The notes under the pieces are model-generated. The model was given only the letters and a program-made list of their open reading frames with translations, was not told the origin of the DNA and did no database searches. Shown piece by piece: positions 8,589 through 17,030 of a DNA stretch of 64,000 bases; position 1 is the first letter of the stretch, and the number at the start of each line of letters is the position of its first letter. The stretch comes from UBA2966 sp965242505 (lineage in GTDB: Bacteria; Pseudomonadota; Alphaproteobacteria; UBA2966), in contig OZ251449.1 in the NCBI GenBank assembly GCA_965242505.1, forward strand, positions 2,356,001-2,420,000. Reading direction: 5' to 3'. The position numbers were made by a program, and so were the translations under genes.

Positions 8589-9599
8589 TCAGTATTCCTT
8601 GATCCACCGCTTGGCTTCTTCCTCCGTATAGGCACCGGTTATGGCTCTACTGCCTTCCGGAAGTCGGAAGATCAAGGTCTGATCTGTTTCCTGGTTTATA
8701 CCCTCACAAATACGCTTTTTGAACGATAGATTACTGTTAGGTTCTCTGGCAGTAGTCCCTTGCAGTTGCACCTCGTCAAGATTCGCTCCTTGTAGTTGCG
8801 CTTCGTAAAGGTCCGCCCCTTGCAGGTGAGTCCGGATAAGGGATGCCTCTTGCAAATCCGCCAAGATAAGGAATGCTCCCTGCAATTGCGTCTGGACAAA
8901 AAATGCCCCTCGCAGCCACGCTCCGGCAAGATTCGCACCTCGCAGGCGCGCCCGGTTGAGTATGGCCCCGTTCAGCCAGCTTTCCCGCAAGTCGATGCGG
9001 CAGCCCTTGAAGACTTCATGCTCCTGTACAAACAGCAGGATCAGCAGGCTCTGAACCTCTTCCGAGGGCTTCCACTCGTGCTTTTCCCGATACTCGTCCT
9101 CACCCGTCGTCCGGCGGATGTGAGCGCAGAGGATGTCCATTACCGTCTGGCGCAGATCCTCGGTGTCCCGCGCCAGATGGAAGAGTTCGTAGGCCCCGCC
9201 CATGCGCACCGACTCCGACTCGTGGCCCAGATGCTCGATGGCGTTCTTCAGCCGCTCCTGCCGTCGCCCGTCCTCCGCGCCCCGGTTGGCCGCCGCCTGC
9301 TGCGTCGCCGCTTCGGCTTGCGCCTCCGCCGCCTTCGCTTGAGCGTTCGCGGTCTCCTCCATCGCCTTGGCGCGGCGGTGGGCGATCGTCGCCCCGATGG
9401 CCAGCAAGACGCCGCCCATGCCGACGCCGACGAATTCCAGTATCCGGAACTTCTCCTCAATACCGAAGAGCCGATAGGCCCATGTCGGATCGTCGCAGGC
9501 CATGACGGCCACGAAAACCGCGAGCAAGCCGACCAGCAGCGCAACGAGAATCGCGAGCACGGCCCGCGCCCGCACGGCTCTCGAACACAATGTATTCAC
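8589..9599 (-). CDS. Membrane-anchored pentapeptide-repeat protein
   Basis: From the GTG start chosen here the protein has 336 residues. Residues about 12-35 (AVLAILVALLVGLLAVFVAV) and 55-75 are membrane segments, followed by an alanine/glutamate-rich coiled coil with many AEAQAEAA-type units. Next comes the block LKNAIEHLGHESESVRMGG, which often precedes pentapeptide repeats. About 20 repeats follow (ANLAG, ADLYE, ANLDE, ASLIR), forming a right-handed beta helix, then a degenerate tail ending KRWIKEY. Function is unknown; such proteins usually mediate protein contacts. The ATG at 9701 would overlap the small gene upstream. GAGAGG lies eight bases before the GTG. Confidence 0.75.
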   Translation of the reverse strand: MNTLCSRAVRARAVLAILVALLVGLLAVFVAVMACDDPTWAYRLFGIEEKFRILEFVGVGMGGVLLAIGATIAHRRAKAMEETANAQAKAAEAQAEAATQQAAANRGAEDGRRQERLKNAIEHLGHESESVRMGGAYELFHLARDTEDLRQTVMDILCAHIRRTTGEDEYREKHEWKPSEEVQSLLILLFVQEHEVFKGCRIDLRESWLNGAILNRARLRGANLAGAWLRGAFFVQTQLQGAFLILADLQEASLIRTHLQGADLYEAQLQGANLDEVQLQGTTAREPNSNLSFKKRICEGINQETDQTLIFRLPEGSRAITGAYTEEEAKRWIKEY

Positions 9600-9640
9600 G
9601 AACGCGGCCTCTCGCAGCGCGGCGCCGGTCGCGGCGGCCT

Positions 9641-9811
9641 CTACGGAAGCAGCTTTACGAGCGCGACGACCGCAGCGACGATGATTCCGGCCTGCATCCA
9701 CAAGGCGCGGTGGAAGTCAGTCCTGAACTCGGCGATCTTCCTGTCGAGATCGGCCCTGGTGGCGAGTGCGCCGCGGGCGGCGGAAAGCGCGTCGAAGACG
9801 GTATCGGTCAT
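9641..9811 (-). CDS. Short DUF1640-like membrane-anchored protein
   Basis: A 56-residue frame starting MTDTVFDALSAARGALATR and ending with a hydrophobic helix and ALVKLLP. The layout (FD near the N-terminus, ATRADLDRKI-like charged helix, C-terminal membrane segment, terminal LVKLLP) matches the two longer copies at 19951-20418 and 28250-28696, minus their repeated coiled coil. It precedes the pentapeptide gene by 41 bases on the same strand and may be cotranscribed. AAACGCC immediately before the ATG leaves the ribosome site weak. Function unknown. Confidence 0.65.
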   Translation of the reverse strand: MTDTVFDALSAARGALATRADLDRKIAEFRTDFHRALWMQAGIIVAAVVALVKLLP

Positions 9812-9965
9812 GGCGTTTCTCCGGTCGGGTTCGGCGATCGAGTCCGTATTCTCCGCCCCGCGATCATATCGCGGAACGCGGCCGGCGCGCCAAGGAAAGC
9901 GGCTCGCGATACGTCGTCCAGGCCAGCGCCCCGCTACGGCGCATTTCTCATGACGGCGGAGGATC

Positions 9966-10156
9966 GAGGAGTGCGCGGCGTTGCGGGGCCGCGGTCACCC
10001 CCCTCCCGACCTCCCCCCTGTCAGGGGGGAGGAGTGTATATGGCCCCTCCGTCCCTCTTTTCTCCCTCCCCCTGGCAGGGGGAGGGTCGGGGTGGGGGTC
10101 GCGGCAGGAGGGAGGAGCGCGACCGGACCCTCCGGCGCCCCCGTCGCCGGATGGGG
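9966..10156. repeat. Composite palindromic intergenic repeat (locus 4, full unit)
   Basis: Full A plus B unit: GCGGCGTTGCGGGGCCGCGG leader, A palindrome (CCCCCCTGTCAGGGGGG), GAGTGTATATGGCCC spacer, B palindrome (CCCCCTGGCAGGGGGAGGG), then GAGGAGCGCGACCGG and GGCGCCCCCGTCGCCGG. It fills the gap between the short DUF1640-like gene and the methyltransferase. Confidence 0.85.
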
Positions 10157-10186
10157 CTCGCGGACGAGCGGCGCGGGGAACGCCCG

Positions 10187-10861
10187 CTACAGCGCCTCGC
10201 CGTCCTTGACGCAGCTCGCGACCAGGACCTCGCTGCACAGGCCGCCGGGGCAGACGACGCGGCGGTAGCGGGCCTCCCAGTGCTCCGAGTAGATGTATCG
10301 CCACAGCCTGATCGGCCGGCAGCCGCCCACGAGGGCCGGGGAGGCCAGGTAGGCGAGCCGCCACAGCCCCGTCGCCAGCTTGGCGCCGAACCCGTGGCCC
10401 GCGGTCAGCGACGCGAGGCACAACAGCCCGCCGGGCCGCAGGACGCGGCGCGCCTCCCCGAGCAGCCCGTGGATGTCGTCGATGCTCAGGAGATCGCACA
10501 CGTAGGCGCAGACGAACCGGTCGTGGCTGGACTCGGCGGCGTCGAGGCCCATGCCGCCGGCGGTCAGGCGGACCTCGGTCCGCGGCCCCCACGGCGCCAG
10601 CCGCGCGCGCGTCAGTTCGAACATGGTGTCGCTCACGTCCACGGCCGTGTAGGTCGCCCCCTCCGGCAGGTGGCGGGACAGCAGGCGTTCGGCCAGGCGG
10701 CCGGTGCCGCACCCGAACTCGAACACGGCGGCCGCCTCGCCGAACTCGGCGTTCTCGATCAGCAGCTCGATGGGGCGCCGCTCGTAGAGCGCGCCGCGGT
10801 CCTGCCGGGCCCCGAAGCGGTCGTAGAACCTCTTGGCCCGGGCGTGCGAGAACGTGCGCAC
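10187..10861 (-). CDS. Class I SAM-dependent methyltransferase
   Basis: Methyltransferase of 224 residues. SAM-binding motif I is VFEFGCGTGRLAER near residues 46-59, the acidic residue at the end of strand 2 is in TAVDVSD, and the post-motif region has LGEARRVLRPGGLLCLASL, typical of the Methyltransf_11/25 folds. The substrate is unknown; the C-terminal part is rich in tryptophan and tyrosine. The start is a GTG nine bases after the stop of the phosphohistidine phosphatase gene, so the two form an operon. Confidence 0.85.
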   Translation of the reverse strand: MRTFSHARAKRFYDRFGARQDRGALYERRPIELLIENAEFGEAAAVFEFGCGTGRLAERLLSRHLPEGATYTAVDVSDTMFELTRARLAPWGPRTEVRLTAGGMGLDAAESSHDRFVCAYVCDLLSIDDIHGLLGEARRVLRPGGLLCLASLTAGHGFGAKLATGLWRLAYLASPALVGGCRPIRLWRYIYSEHWEARYRRVVCPGGLCSEVLVASCVKDGEAL

Positions 10862-10870
10862 GGCGGCCGG

Positions 10871-11407
10871 CTACCGCGCCCGCCGGGGGACGGCGAAGTC
10901 CACCAGCCGCGCGCGGGCGGGCGCGGCCTCGGACCACGAACGCGCATCGACGGACAGGACGGCGAGCGCGGCCGTCGGAAACTTCGCGCGCATCTCGCCG
11001 GACGGCCCGTCCGCCCGCCCGTCGTCCGCGTCCGCGTCCGCGGCGAGCCGGACCGCCAGTTCCTGTATTCCCGGATTGTGGGCGATGACGAGGAGGCGCC
11101 CGACCCCGTCGGGGACGCGGCGCACCGCCCGCAGGAGCCGGTCGGAGGACGCCAGATACAGATCCCGCGCCGCGCTCGACCGGATCTCCCCGTCGATCGA
11201 CTCGCGCGCCAGTTTCCACGTCTCCTGCGCGCGGCGCGCGGCGGAACACACGACGAGGTCGGGCGCGAGGCCGCGGCGTTCGATGTAGCCGCCCATGCGC
11301 CGCGCCGCCTTCCGCCCCCGCGCGCCGAGCGGCCGGTCGAAGTCGTCGAGGGCGGGATCGTCCCAGCTCGACTTGGCGTGGCGCATGAGAAGCAGGACTC
11401 TGGACAT
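10871..11407 (-). CDS. SixA-like phosphohistidine phosphatase (histidine phosphatase family)
   Basis: Branch 2-type small phosphatase of 178 residues. The catalytic RHAK signature (R9, H10) occurs in LLLMRHAKSSWDDP. A second arginine site is in SAARRAQETW and the second histidine in LVIAHNPGIQELA. This set matches SixA-type enzymes, which dephosphorylate phosphohistidine on HPt domains or PTS proteins. The actual target here is unknown. The ATG at 11407 begins MSRVLLLMRHAKSS. The methyltransferase gene follows at nine bases. Confidence 0.86.
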   Translation of the reverse strand: MSRVLLLMRHAKSSWDDPALDDFDRPLGARGRKAARRMGGYIERRGLAPDLVVCSAARRAQETWKLARESIDGEIRSSAARDLYLASSDRLLRAVRRVPDGVGRLLVIAHNPGIQELAVRLAADADADDGRADGPSGEMRAKFPTAALAVLSVDARSWSEAAPARARLVDFAVPRRAR

Positions 11408-11584
11408 TCGACCGGACCCGTTCGCGCCGCCCGCCCGGGGCTCTGACGCCCGGGCGCCGGCCGTGACACTATACCGGGATCGGCCCGGGGAGGGATTCCG
11501 CCCCGGGCCGGCGGCGGGACGGCGGCCGCGCGCGGGAGTTCCCCTCCACCGTTCCACCGTTCGACCGGGCGCCGGACGCATCGC

Positions 11585-12778
11585 ATGAACGTGGCGGGAT
11601 TCACGATCCGATCGCGGGGCGGGTTCCATCCGGGTCCCGGCGCCCGCCTGTCGCTGTTCTACTGGTGCCTGTTCCTGGTCATCGGGATCCACGCGCCCTT
11701 CTGGCCGGTGTGGCTGCAAGGCCGGGGAATGACGGCCGCCGAGATCGGCGTCCTGCTCGCGGTCGGCATCTGGGCGAAGGTGTTCGCCAACCCGCTCGTC
11801 GGGCACGTGGCGGACCGCCGCGGCGACCGGCGGCGGCCGATGATCGTCCTGGCGGGCGCCGGCCTCGCGTCCGCGGCGCTGTTCGCGGTCGCGGCCGACT
11901 TCTGGACGCTGCTGCTGGTCTCGGGCCTGTTCGGCCTGGCGCTCTCGTCGCTGTTCCCGCTGTCCGACACCCTGGCGGTGCGCGTCGCCGAGGAACGGAA
12001 CCTGCAATACGGGCGCCTGCGCCTGTGGGGGTCGGTCAGCTTCATCGCCGCCGCGGTCCTCGGCGGCCGGGTTCTCGAGGGCCGTTCCGAGGGATGGATA
12101 CTGGCTCTGGTGCTGATGGCGATGGCGGCCGCGTGGGCGTCGACGTTCTTCCTTCCCGACGCCCGCTGGCCGGCCCAGCGCGGGAGGAAGGCGGCGGGGT
12201 TGCGGCTGTTGCGCAGTCCCGTGTTCGTCCTCTTCCTCGCCGGCGCCAGCCTCATACAGTCGAGCCACGCGGTCTTCTACGGGTTCTCCACCCTCCACTG
12301 GCGTTCGGCCGGGCACTCCGACGCGATGATCGGATGGTTGTGGGCGGAAGGCGTGATCGTGGAGGTGGCGCTGTTCCTCCTCGGCGGAGCGCTCCTCGCC
12401 CGTCTCGGGCCGGTCCGGCTGATCGTCATCGCCGGGCTGGCGGGCGCGCTGCGATGGAGCGTCACCGGACTCACCGCCGATCTCGGGCCGCTCCTGGCGG
12501 TCCAGACCCTGCACGCCTTCACCTTCGCGGCCACCCATCTCGGCGCCGTCCACTTCATCGCCCGCGCGGCGCCGTCGGGCCTGTCCGCCTCGGCCCAGTC
12601 GATCTATTCGGCGCTGGGCGCGGGCGTGGGCTTCGGCGTGACGATGCCGCTGGCCGGTTACCTGTACGCGCAGTTCGGCGGCCACGCGTTCCTGTTCATG
12701 GGCGCCATGGCCCTGGCCGGCGCCGGTTGCGCGGCGCTCCTGGCGCGGCGCTGGGACGGGAACGCGATCTCCCTCTGA
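11585..12778 (+). CDS. MFS transporter, HcaT / LacY-like branch
   Basis: Twelve-helix major facilitator protein of 397 residues. The inter-helix 2-3 motif is GHVADRRGDRRRPMI and a related motif sits in the second half. The opening LFYWCLFLVIGIHAPFWPVW and the QYGRLRLWGSVSFIAA segment are characteristic of the 3-phenylpropionate/nucleoside permease branch (MFS_1_like). Substrate is not predictable. It is transcribed divergently from the phosphatase/methyltransferase pair, and a repeat follows its stop directly. Confidence 0.88.
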   Translation: MNVAGFTIRSRGGFHPGPGARLSLFYWCLFLVIGIHAPFWPVWLQGRGMTAAEIGVLLAVGIWAKVFANPLVGHVADRRGDRRRPMIVLAGAGLASAALFAVAADFWTLLLVSGLFGLALSSLFPLSDTLAVRVAEERNLQYGRLRLWGSVSFIAAAVLGGRVLEGRSEGWILALVLMAMAAAWASTFFLPDARWPAQRGRKAAGLRLLRSPVFVLFLAGASLIQSSHAVFYGFSTLHWRSAGHSDAMIGWLWAEGVIVEVALFLLGGALLARLGPVRLIVIAGLAGALRWSVTGLTADLGPLLAVQTLHAFTFAATHLGAVHFIARAAPSGLSASAQSIYSALGAGVGFGVTMPLAGYLYAQFGGHAFLFMGAMALAGAGCAALLARRWDGNAISL

Positions 12779-12779
12779 C

Positions 12780-12943
12780 GGCCGCCGCGACCCCCCTCCC
12801 GACCTCCCCCCTGCCAGGGGGGAGGAGTGTGAAAAGGGGATCCGCACACTTCGCACACCCTCCCGTCCCTTTTATTTCTCCCTCTCCCTGGCAGGGGGAG
12901 GGTCGGGGTGGGGGTCGCGGACGGGCGGCGCGGGAAATGCCGG
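12780..12943. repeat. Composite palindromic intergenic repeat (locus 5, full unit)
   Basis: A palindrome (CCCCCCTGCCAGGGGGG), a spacer GAAAAGGGGATCCGCACACT, then a B palindrome (CTCCCTGGCAGGGGGAG). The same spacer text recurs in the tandem locus at 56855-57180. It separates two convergent genes, and the final GCGCGGGAAATGCCGG ends at the stop of the hydroxylase gene. Confidence 0.85.
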
Positions 12944-13804
12944 CTACCCCCGCCCGGACGGGCCCGGCCGTCCGGCGCGGCGCGCGGTCGGATACCCGCC
13001 GGCCCGGTCGACGAACGGCATCAGCAGCAGGCGGAACACGCCCAGCCGGGACGGGTCCCGGAACTGCTCCAGGCCGATGGCCATGCCCGCGTGTCCCGCC
13101 GCGGGCTGCGCGCGATAGGTGCCGAACAGCCGGTCCCACCAGGGAAAGCTGAAGCCGAAGTTGCTGTTCGCCTCCGCCCCGTCGACGGAGTGGTGGACCC
13201 GGTGCATGTCCGGCGTCACCACGAACAGGCGCAACGCGCGGTCGACGCCGCCCGGCAGCCGCACGTTGCCGTGGTTGAACAGCGACGTCCCGTTCAGCAG
13301 GACCTCGAACAGGACGACGGCCTCCGGCGGCGCCCCGAGCGCCGCGACCGCCGCCATCTTGACGCCCATCGAGACGGCGATCTCGACGGGATGGAACCGC
13401 AGGCCGGTCGTCGCGTCGAAGCCGGGGTCGCTGTGGTGCGCCATGTGAAGGCGCCAGAGCGGCGGCGCCGCGTGAAACAGCACGTGCTGGCCGTAGACCA
13501 GGCAGTCGAGCGCCAGCGCCGCGACGGGAACGGCTATCCATACCGGGACGTCCCCGACGTTCAGCAGCCCCCAGCCCCGCGCCTCCGCCGCCTCCGCCAC
13601 GCCGACCGCCAGGATCGGGAACGCGACCCTCAGGACCGCGGCGTCGATGGCGGCCAGCGCCAGATTGGCGGTCCAGCGGCCGCGCCGGCCGGGGGAGGGC
13701 CGGCGCCGCGGGGACGCGGCCTCCCAGACCGCCATCGCCGCGAGGATCGACACGAAGGCGCCGAACCGGACTTCCGGTTCATGGGCCGCCAGCCAGTCCG
13801 GCAT
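12944..13804 (-). CDS. Fatty acid hydroxylase / sterol desaturase superfamily protein
   Basis: Integral membrane di-iron oxygenase-type protein of 286 residues. The histidine boxes are QHVLFH, LHMAHHSDPGFD, FNHGNV and DMHRVHHSVDGAEANSN, in the order found in the FA_hydroxylase superfamily. Four or so membrane helices surround them. It probably hydroxylates or desaturates a lipid or isoprenoid, but the substrate is unknown. The ATG at 13804 is preferred over an in-frame GTG three codons upstream because CGGGAG lies nine bases before it. Confidence 0.88.
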   Translation of the reverse strand: MPDWLAAHEPEVRFGAFVSILAAMAVWEAASPRRRPSPGRRGRWTANLALAAIDAAVLRVAFPILAVGVAEAAEARGWGLLNVGDVPVWIAVPVAALALDCLVYGQHVLFHAAPPLWRLHMAHHSDPGFDATTGLRFHPVEIAVSMGVKMAAVAALGAPPEAVVLFEVLLNGTSLFNHGNVRLPGGVDRALRLFVVTPDMHRVHHSVDGAEANSNFGFSFPWWDRLFGTYRAQPAAGHAGMAIGLEQFRDPSRLGVFRLLLMPFVDRAGGYPTARRAGRPGPSGRG

Positions 13805-13899
13805 CGGCGTCACTCCCGACCGCGGTTCCGGGGAAGGTACAATGCCGCCGTCCGGGCGGCGAGGCGGCCCGACGCTTCCTCGACGCCGGAGGGGAACGG

Positions 13900-14532
13900 A
13901 TGACCGAGATCCTGTTCGACGGCCCGCCCGGCGCCCGCGACCTCGTGATCCTCGCGCACGGCGCCGGCGCGCCCATGGACAGCCCCTTCATGGCCGCGTT
14001 CGCCGAGGGGATCGGCGCGGCCGGCATCCGGGTCGCGCGGTTCGAGTTCCCGTACATGGCCCGGCGCCGCGAGGACGGCAGGCGGCGGCCGCCGGACCGG
14101 GAACCGGCGTTGATCGCCCGCTGGAAGGCCGTCGCCGACGACCTGCGCCGGGCGGGGCCTCCGCGCCGGCGGACGTTCGTCGGGGGCAAGTCGATGGGCG
14201 GGCGCATCGCCAGCATGATCGCCGACGAGGCGGAGGCCGCGGGCCTGATCTGCCTGGGGTATCCCTTCCATCCCCCGGGCAGGCCCGAGCGCGCCCGGGT
14301 CGATCATCTCGGGGCGCTCCGGACCCCCGCCCTCGTCGTCCAGGGCGAGCGGGACCCGCTGGGGTCGCGCGCGGACGTGGCCGGCTACGCGCTGTCGTCC
14401 GCGATCCGCCTGCGCTGGCTCGCCGACGGCGATCACGGTTTCAGGCCGCGCAAGGCTTCCGGCCGAACGGAGGCGCGGAACCGGGAGGAAGGGATCCGGG
14501 CCGTGGTCGACTTCGTCGGTCAAGGCTTCTGA
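13900..14532 (+). CDS. Alpha/beta hydrolase (KANL3/Tex30-like)
   Basis: Small alpha/beta hydrolase of 210 residues. The oxyanion region is LVILAHGAGAPMDSPFM, the nucleophile elbow FVGGKSMGGRIAS (serine in GKSMGG), the acid ALVVQGERDPLG and the histidine WLADGDHGFRPRK. This pattern fits bacterial KANL3/Tex30-like hydrolases of unknown substrate. The 3' end overlaps the stop of the convergent dehydrogenase gene by 13 bases. Confidence 0.82.
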   Translation: MTEILFDGPPGARDLVILAHGAGAPMDSPFMAAFAEGIGAAGIRVARFEFPYMARRREDGRRRPPDREPALIARWKAVADDLRRAGPPRRRTFVGGKSMGGRIASMIADEAEAAGLICLGYPFHPPGRPERARVDHLGALRTPALVVQGERDPLGSRADVAGYALSSAIRLRWLADGDHGFRPRKASGRTEARNREEGIRAVVDFVGQGF

Positions 14533-15434
14533 ACGTCCCTGACGAGCTTGTGCAGGGCGGAGTGGTCGAGGTCGCCCCAGCCGCGCTCCAGCAGCCTGTC
14601 GTACAGCTCCAGGTTCAGGTTCAGGGCGGGCAGCTCGATCCCGAGGGCGGCGGCGAACTCCGCGGCCTCGAACATGTCCTTGCGCTGGGTCCTGGCGCGG
14701 CCGCCGGGCGTGAAGTCGCCGTCGATCATCCGTTTCCCGTGCAGCTCCAGAATCCGGGACGACGCGAATCCCCCCATCAGGGCGTCGCGGACCCGGGCGG
14801 GGTCGACGCCGGCGGCCTCCGCCAGCACCAGGGCTTCCGCCACCGCGCCGATGGTCAGGCCGACGATGACCTGATTGACCGTTTTCGCGACCTGGCCCGC
14901 GCCGACGCCGCCGACGAGGCTCACGTTCCGGCCGAGGACCTCGAAGACGGGTCTGGCGCGCTCGAAGTCTTCCGGGGCGCCGCCCGCCATGATCGACAAC
15001 GCGGCGTCGCGCGCGCCGACGGCGCCGCCCGAGACGGGGGCGTCGACGTAGCGGCCGCCGGCGCCCGCCACCGCCGCCGCGAACCGCCGCGTGGGCGGGA
15101 CCGCCGTCGTTCCCATGTCGATGACGAGGGCGCCCGCCCGAAGACCGGCGACGACGCCGCGCTCGCCCAGCAGGACCTCTTCCACCGCGTCCGTGTCCGG
15201 CAGCATGAGGATGACGGTGTCGGCGGCCTCCGCGGCCTCCCCGGGGCCGCCGGCGGGACGGAGCCCCCTGGCGCGCAGCTCCTCGACCACCGCCCGGCTC
15301 CGGTTGTGGCCGACCACGCGCGCGCCGGCCGAGAGGAGGTTCTCCGCCATCGGCCGCCCCATCAGGCCGAGCCCGATGAACCCGATCGTCCGTCCGTCCA
15401 AGGGCCCCGCCGCCCGGTGGTCGTCGTCATGCAT
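14520..15434 (-). CDS. NAD(P)-dependent beta-hydroxyacid dehydrogenase (3-hydroxyisobutyrate dehydrogenase family)
   Basis: Oxidoreductase of 304 residues in the family of 3-hydroxyisobutyrate dehydrogenase and tartronate semialdehyde reductase. The Rossmann motif is GFIGLGLMGRPMAENL, the substrate-binding signature YVDAPVSGGAVGA, and the catalytic lysine lies in GQVAKTVNQVIVG. Which beta-hydroxyacid is used cannot be told; the sequence resembles the 2-hydroxy-3-oxopropionate reductase branch. The ATG at 15434 has GGGAG at a good spacing and a plausible promoter just upstream. The longer frame runs into the repeat. Confidence 0.9.
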   Translation of the reverse strand: MHDDDHRAAGPLDGRTIGFIGLGLMGRPMAENLLSAGARVVGHNRSRAVVEELRARGLRPAGGPGEAAEAADTVILMLPDTDAVEEVLLGERGVVAGLRAGALVIDMGTTAVPPTRRFAAAVAGAGGRYVDAPVSGGAVGARDAALSIMAGGAPEDFERARPVFEVLGRNVSLVGGVGAGQVAKTVNQVIVGLTIGAVAEALVLAEAAGVDPARVRDALMGGFASSRILELHGKRMIDGDFTPGGRARTQRKDMFEAAEFAAALGIELPALNLNLELYDRLLERGWGDLDHSALHKLVRDVQKP

Positions 15435-15464
15435 GGTTTCCGTCTCCCGTTCCGGTGTGGAAAC

Positions 15465-15493
15465 AATATGGGAACACGCGCGGCGCGAGTCAA
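15465..15493 (-). promoter_or_regulatory. Putative sigma-70 promoter for the dehydrogenase gene
   Basis: On the minus strand TTGACT, a 17-base spacer and CATATT, about 30 bases before the ATG at 15434. It stands out because this stretch is AT-richer than its surroundings. Confidence 0.5.
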
Positions 15494-15544
15494 GAGAAAA
15501 TTCCGATATGGAGAAAAAATCTCTACAGTCGCGATTCGCCGCCA

Positions 15545-15657
15545 GGGCCCCTCCGGCGCGACCCCCACCCCGACCCTCCCCCATAAACACTCCTCCCCCC
15601 TGGCCATTCATTACTCCTCCCCCCTGGCAGGGGGGAGGTCGGGAGGGGGGTCGACCG
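15545..15657. repeat. Composite palindromic intergenic repeat (locus 6, part left of the IS)
   Basis: Reverse-oriented unit: the truncated B part (GCGACCCCCACCCCGACCCTCC), then the A palindrome (CCCCCCTGGCAGGGGGG) and GGTCGGGAGGGGGGTC. The rest of the unit continues at 16989 on the other side of the insertion sequence. Confidence 0.82.
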
Positions 15658-15664
15658 GGTACAG

Positions 15665-15709
15665 ACCGGATAGAAAGGTAACAGTTCAGACCGGATACAT
15701 GGGTAACAG
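15665..15709 (+). repeat. Left terminal inverted repeat of the IS, with two nested units
   Basis: Two related 20-base units in direct orientation: ACCGGATAGAAAGGTAACAG and ACCGGATACATGGGTAACAG. Positions 15687-15709 match the right end perfectly over 23 bases. The doubled unit suggests two transposase binding sites. Confidence 0.85.
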
Positions 15710-15747
15710 GTTAGAGGGTTGGTCGGGAGGTGCGGGAGGTGCGGCCG

Positions 15748-16965
15748 ATGCCCTGGAAGGAGACCTGTCCGATGGACGAGAAGCTGGTTTTCGTTGCCGA
15801 CTATCTGCGTGGCGAGTGGTCGATGACGGCGCTGTGCGAGCACTACGGCATCAGCCGCAAGACCGGGTACAAGTGGCTTGGACGGTATCGCGGCGACGGC
15901 CCGGAGGGTCTGGTCGAGCGGTCGCGGGCGCCGCGTCGCCATGGTCGGTCGATGGCGCCGTCGGTGGCCGAGGCGATCATCGCCTTGCGCCGCACGCGTC
16001 CGCACTGGGGTCCGCGCAAGCTGCGGGCGGTGTTGGTGAGTGAGCACCCCGAGGTGGCGTGGCCGGCGGCCAGCACGATGGGCGACCTGCTGCGGGCGGA
16101 GGGTCTGGTGGCGCGCCGTCGCCGGCGCCGTCGGATGGCGGCTCCGTGTCGTCCGTTCCGCCCTGTTGCGGCTCCCAACGACGTGTGGTGTATCGACTTC
16201 AAGGGGTGGTTTCGCACCCGCGACGGCGTCCGCTGCGATCCGCTGACGATCACCGACGCCTACAGCCGCTTTCTGCTGGCGTGCGTCATCGTCCCGCCGC
16301 AGACCGCAGCGGTGGGGGCGGCGGTGGGGCGGGTGTTCCGGCGCTACGGGGTTCCCGAAGCCATCCGTTCGGACAACGGGGCGCCGTTCGCCGGTCCGGG
16401 GGCTGGGGGTCTGTCGCGTCTGTCGGTGGAGTGGATCAAGGCCGGGATCGCGGTGGAGCGGATTGCGCGGGGTCAGCCGCAGCAGAACGGGAGGCATGAG
16501 CGGATGCATCGGACGTTGAAGGCCGAGACCGCGACGCCGCCGGCGGCGACGGCGGACGCGCAACAGGCCCGCTTCGACCGCTTCCGCCAGGACTTCAACG
16601 CCCATCGTCCGCATGAGGCCCTGGGGCAGAAGCCGCCTGCGGCGTTCTACCGGTCGTCGCCGCGGCGTCATCCCGAGCGCCTGGAGGAGCCCTGGTACGA
16701 TGCCGAACACGCGATGCGCCGGGTCCGCACCGATGGCTCCATCAAGTGGGGCGGCGATCTGGTCTTCATCAGTGAGACGCTGAGGGGCGAGCCTGTGGGC
16801 GTGGCCGAGACCGACGGGGGCGACTGGATCGTCCGCTTCGCGGATATCGACCTCGGGATCATCGATCGGAGGTCGAAGAAGCTTGACCGCTTCCGTGCGG
16901 CCCGGCCGGGCCGCACGGAAGCGGGACAGACCGGGAACACTGTTACCCATGTATCCGGTCTGTAG
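15748..16965 (+). CDS. IS481-family transposase
   Basis: DDE transposase of 405 residues. An N-terminal helix-turn-helix (MTALCEHYGISRKTGYKWLG) precedes the integrase core. The catalytic residues are D in WCIDFKGWF, D in IRSDNGAPFAG and E in QNGRHERMHRTLK, followed by FNAHRPHEALGQ, typical of IS481. GGGAGGTGCGGCCG before the ATG at 15748 is a good ribosome site. The reading frame is intact and ends inside the right inverted repeat. Near its end, around 16888-16924, the coding sequence itself forms a long perfect palindrome (CGCTTCCGTGCGGCCC arm). Confidence 0.93.
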   Translation: MPWKETCPMDEKLVFVADYLRGEWSMTALCEHYGISRKTGYKWLGRYRGDGPEGLVERSRAPRRHGRSMAPSVAEAIIALRRTRPHWGPRKLRAVLVSEHPEVAWPAASTMGDLLRAEGLVARRRRRRRMAAPCRPFRPVAAPNDVWCIDFKGWFRTRDGVRCDPLTITDAYSRFLLACVIVPPQTAAVGAAVGRVFRRYGVPEAIRSDNGAPFAGPGAGGLSRLSVEWIKAGIAVERIARGQPQQNGRHERMHRTLKAETATPPAATADAQQARFDRFRQDFNAHRPHEALGQKPPAAFYRSSPRRHPERLEEPWYDAEHAMRRVRTDGSIKWGGDLVFISETLRGEPVGVAETDGGDWIVRFADIDLGIIDRRSKKLDRFRAARPGRTEAGQTGNTVTHVSGL

Positions 16966-16984
16966 TGTTACCCATCTATCCGGT
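16940..16984 (-). repeat. Right terminal inverted repeat of the IS
   Basis: Reverse complement of the left end with four mismatches over 45 bases. It includes the transposase stop codon. Confidence 0.85.
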
Positions 16985-16988
16985 TGCT

Positions 16989-17011
16989 CACCGCGGTCCC
17001 GCAACGCCGCG
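16989..17011. repeat. Remnant of repeat locus 6 right of the IS
   Basis: ACCGCGGTCCCGCAACGCCGC is the reverse complement of the leader found at other repeat loci, and completes the unit broken at 15657. Confidence 0.75.
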
Positions 17012-17030
17012 CCGTCATGACCCATGCGCC

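Larger units (their letters stand above)
15665..16984 (+). mobile_element. IS481-like insertion sequence
   Basis: About 1320 bases bounded by 45-base inverted repeats that differ at only four positions. It carries a single DDE transposase gene. No convincing target-site duplication was seen. The flanks are the two halves of one intergenic repeat unit, so the element landed in a repeat. The outer limits are set by the ACCGGATAG match and could be off by a few bases. Confidence 0.88.

Noticed and set aside
16888..16924. Transposase terminator from the perfect palindrome in the IS
   Set aside because: It lies within the coding frame and lacks a T-run, so it more likely reflects duplicated coding or end sequence.
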